NCBI GenBank assembly: GCA_025354615.1
Contig: JANXMO010000518.1
Coordinates: 1-6,513 of the forward strand
Length of the DNA stretch: 6,513 nt
Source of the DNA: Burkholderiales bacterium
GTDB taxonomy: Bacteria > Pseudomonadota > Gammaproteobacteria > Burkholderiales > Burkholderiaceae_C
Direction: 5' to 3'
The notes under the pieces were generated by a model. That model did no database searches. It saw only the letters and a program-made list of their open reading frames with translations, and was not told where the DNA came from. Shown piece by piece: positions 5,618 to 6,513 of the stretch. The stretch's first letter is position 1; each line of letters opens with the position of its first letter. The position numbers and the translations under genes are program-made.

Positions 5618-6513
5618 ATGCTGGCCCATACCGTTCTTCAAACCATCGGCAACACCCCGCACATACGCATTCACCGGCTGTTCGGCGCGGGCGCGAACGT
5701 CTACATCAAGAGCGAGCGCAGCAACCCTGGCGGCTCGATCAAAGACCGCATCGCGCTGGCGATGGTCGAAGCGGCCGAAGCCACGGGCACGCTGCGCCCG
5801 GGCTTCACCATCGTCGAGCCAACCTCGGGCAACACCGGCGTCGGGCTGGCCATGGTGGCCGCCGTCAAGGGCTACCCGCTGGTGCTGGTGATGCCGGAGA
5901 GCATGAGCGTCGAGCGCCGCCGGCTGATGCTGGCCTATGGCGCCCGCTTCGTATTGACGCCGCGCGAAAAAGGCATGAACGGTTCAATCGCACGGGCCGC
6001 CGAGCTGGTGGCGGAAATCCGGGCCACGGGTGCCGGCGCCTGGACGCCGCAGCAGTTCGAAAACCCGGCCAACATCGAGGTGCACGCGCGCACCACGGCG
6101 CAGGAAATTGCCGCTGACTTCCCGAACGGCATCGACGCGTTGATCACCGGCGTGGGCACCGGCGGCCATATCACCGGCTGCGCGCAGGTGCTCAAAGCAA
6201 AATGGCCACAGCTGAAGGTGTTTGCGGTGGAGCCCAGTGCCAGCCCGGTCATCAGCGGCGGCAAACCCAGCCCGCACCCGATCCAGGGCATTGGCGCCGG
6301 CTTCATCCCAGCCAACCTGCACGTGGAACTGCTGGACGGCACGATTCAGGTTGAGGCCGAAGCGGCACGCGAAATGGCCCGCCGCAGCGCGCGCGAGGAA
6401 GGCCTGCTGGTCGGCATCTCGTCAGGCGCCACGCTGGCGGCGATTGCGCAAAAACTGCCAGAACTGCCCGCTGGCGCCACCGTGTTGGGCTTCAATTACG
6501 ACACCGGTGAACG
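5618..6513 (+). CDS. cysK: Cysteine synthase (O-acetylserine sulfhydrylase), 3'-truncated
   Basis: A PLP enzyme that makes L-cysteine from O-acetyl-L-serine and sulfide, the last step of sulfate assimilation. The window shows 298 codons and ends in the frame of FNYDTGER, a few residues to a few tens of residues before the expected stop. Translation begins [29 protein letters not shown] (36-46) carries the PLP-binding Lys42; PTSGNTG (68-74) is the substrate/PLP Asn loop; QQFENPAN is typical of CysK; GVGTGGH (178-184) is the phosphate-binding loop; [10 protein letters not shown] and GISSGA (266-271) complete the fold. The Gly loop ends in His184 where many CysK proteins have Thr; from memory, related betaproteobacterial enzymes share this. 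The QGIGAGFIP stretch favours CysK over CysM or cystathionine beta-synthase. It is divergent from hemE. No sulfur-pathway neighbour is visible, so it is probably a single-gene unit to its left. Confidence 0.95.
   Translation, partial: MLAHTVLQTIGNTPHIRIHRLFGAGANVYIKSERSNPGGSIKDRIALAMVEAAEATGTLRPGFTIVEPTSGNTGVGLAMVAAVKGYPLVLVMPESMSVERRRLMLAYGARFVLTPREKGMNGSIARAAELVAEIRATGAGAWTPQQFENPANIEVHARTTAQEIAADFPNGIDALITGVGTGGHITGCAQVLKAKWPQLKVFAVEPSASPVISGGKPSPHPIQGIGAGFIPANLHVELLDGTIQVEAEAAREMARRSAREEGLLVGISSGATLAAIAQKLPELPAGATVLGFNYDTGE

Noticed and set aside
5528..5674. 49-codon N-terminal extension of hemE
   Set aside because: The extension is unlike the HemE family, would overlap the cysK start on the other strand, and is simply an open frame through GC-rich DNA.
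5518..6117. 199-codon + strand frame overlapping cysK
   Set aside because: It is in a different frame from the cysK reading with its intact PLP motifs, and its composition is Arg/His/Gly-rich shadow sequence.

Overview
The window is high-GC, gene-dense chromosomal DNA carrying housekeeping genes. The HemE, CysK, PriA and catalase proteins all read like betaproteobacterial versions, most likely Burkholderiales and probably Comamonadaceae. That placement comes from remembered family sequences, not from a search. I see no tRNA, rRNA, CRISPR array, insertion sequence, integrase or toxin gene, and no convincing sign of recent transfer.

Layout from left to right: (1) the 3' nine-tenths or so of a haem catalase gene on the + strand, cut by the left edge; (2) a small unrecognised gene on the - strand, convergent with the catalase and separated from it by 43 bases that hold a GC-rich stem-loop; (3) priA (replication-restart helicase) on the - strand, 109 bases upstream of the small gene; (4) a 391-base non-coding gap, clearly richer in A+T than its surroundings; (5) hemE (uroporphyrinogen decarboxylase) on the - strand; (6) a 90-base divergent gap; (7) cysK (cysteine synthase) on the + strand, cut by the right edge.

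The genes do not form one pathway. PriA reloads the replisome, HemE acts in haem synthesis, catalase uses haem to destroy peroxide, and CysK makes cysteine. hemE, priA and the small gene lie in the same direction, but the long hemE-priA gap argues against simple operon coupling across it.

The most interesting stretch is that gap. It contains an exact match to the DnaA-box consensus, a second box with one mismatch 12 bases further on, a third one-mismatch box about 190 bases away, a 7-bp inverted repeat that includes the perfect box, adjacent AT-rich sequence, and a 12-bp direct repeat near both ends. This could be a DnaA-controlled region ahead of priA, a DnaA-titration site, or part of a replication origin. 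The sequence alone cannot decide. Otherwise the region looks ordinary.
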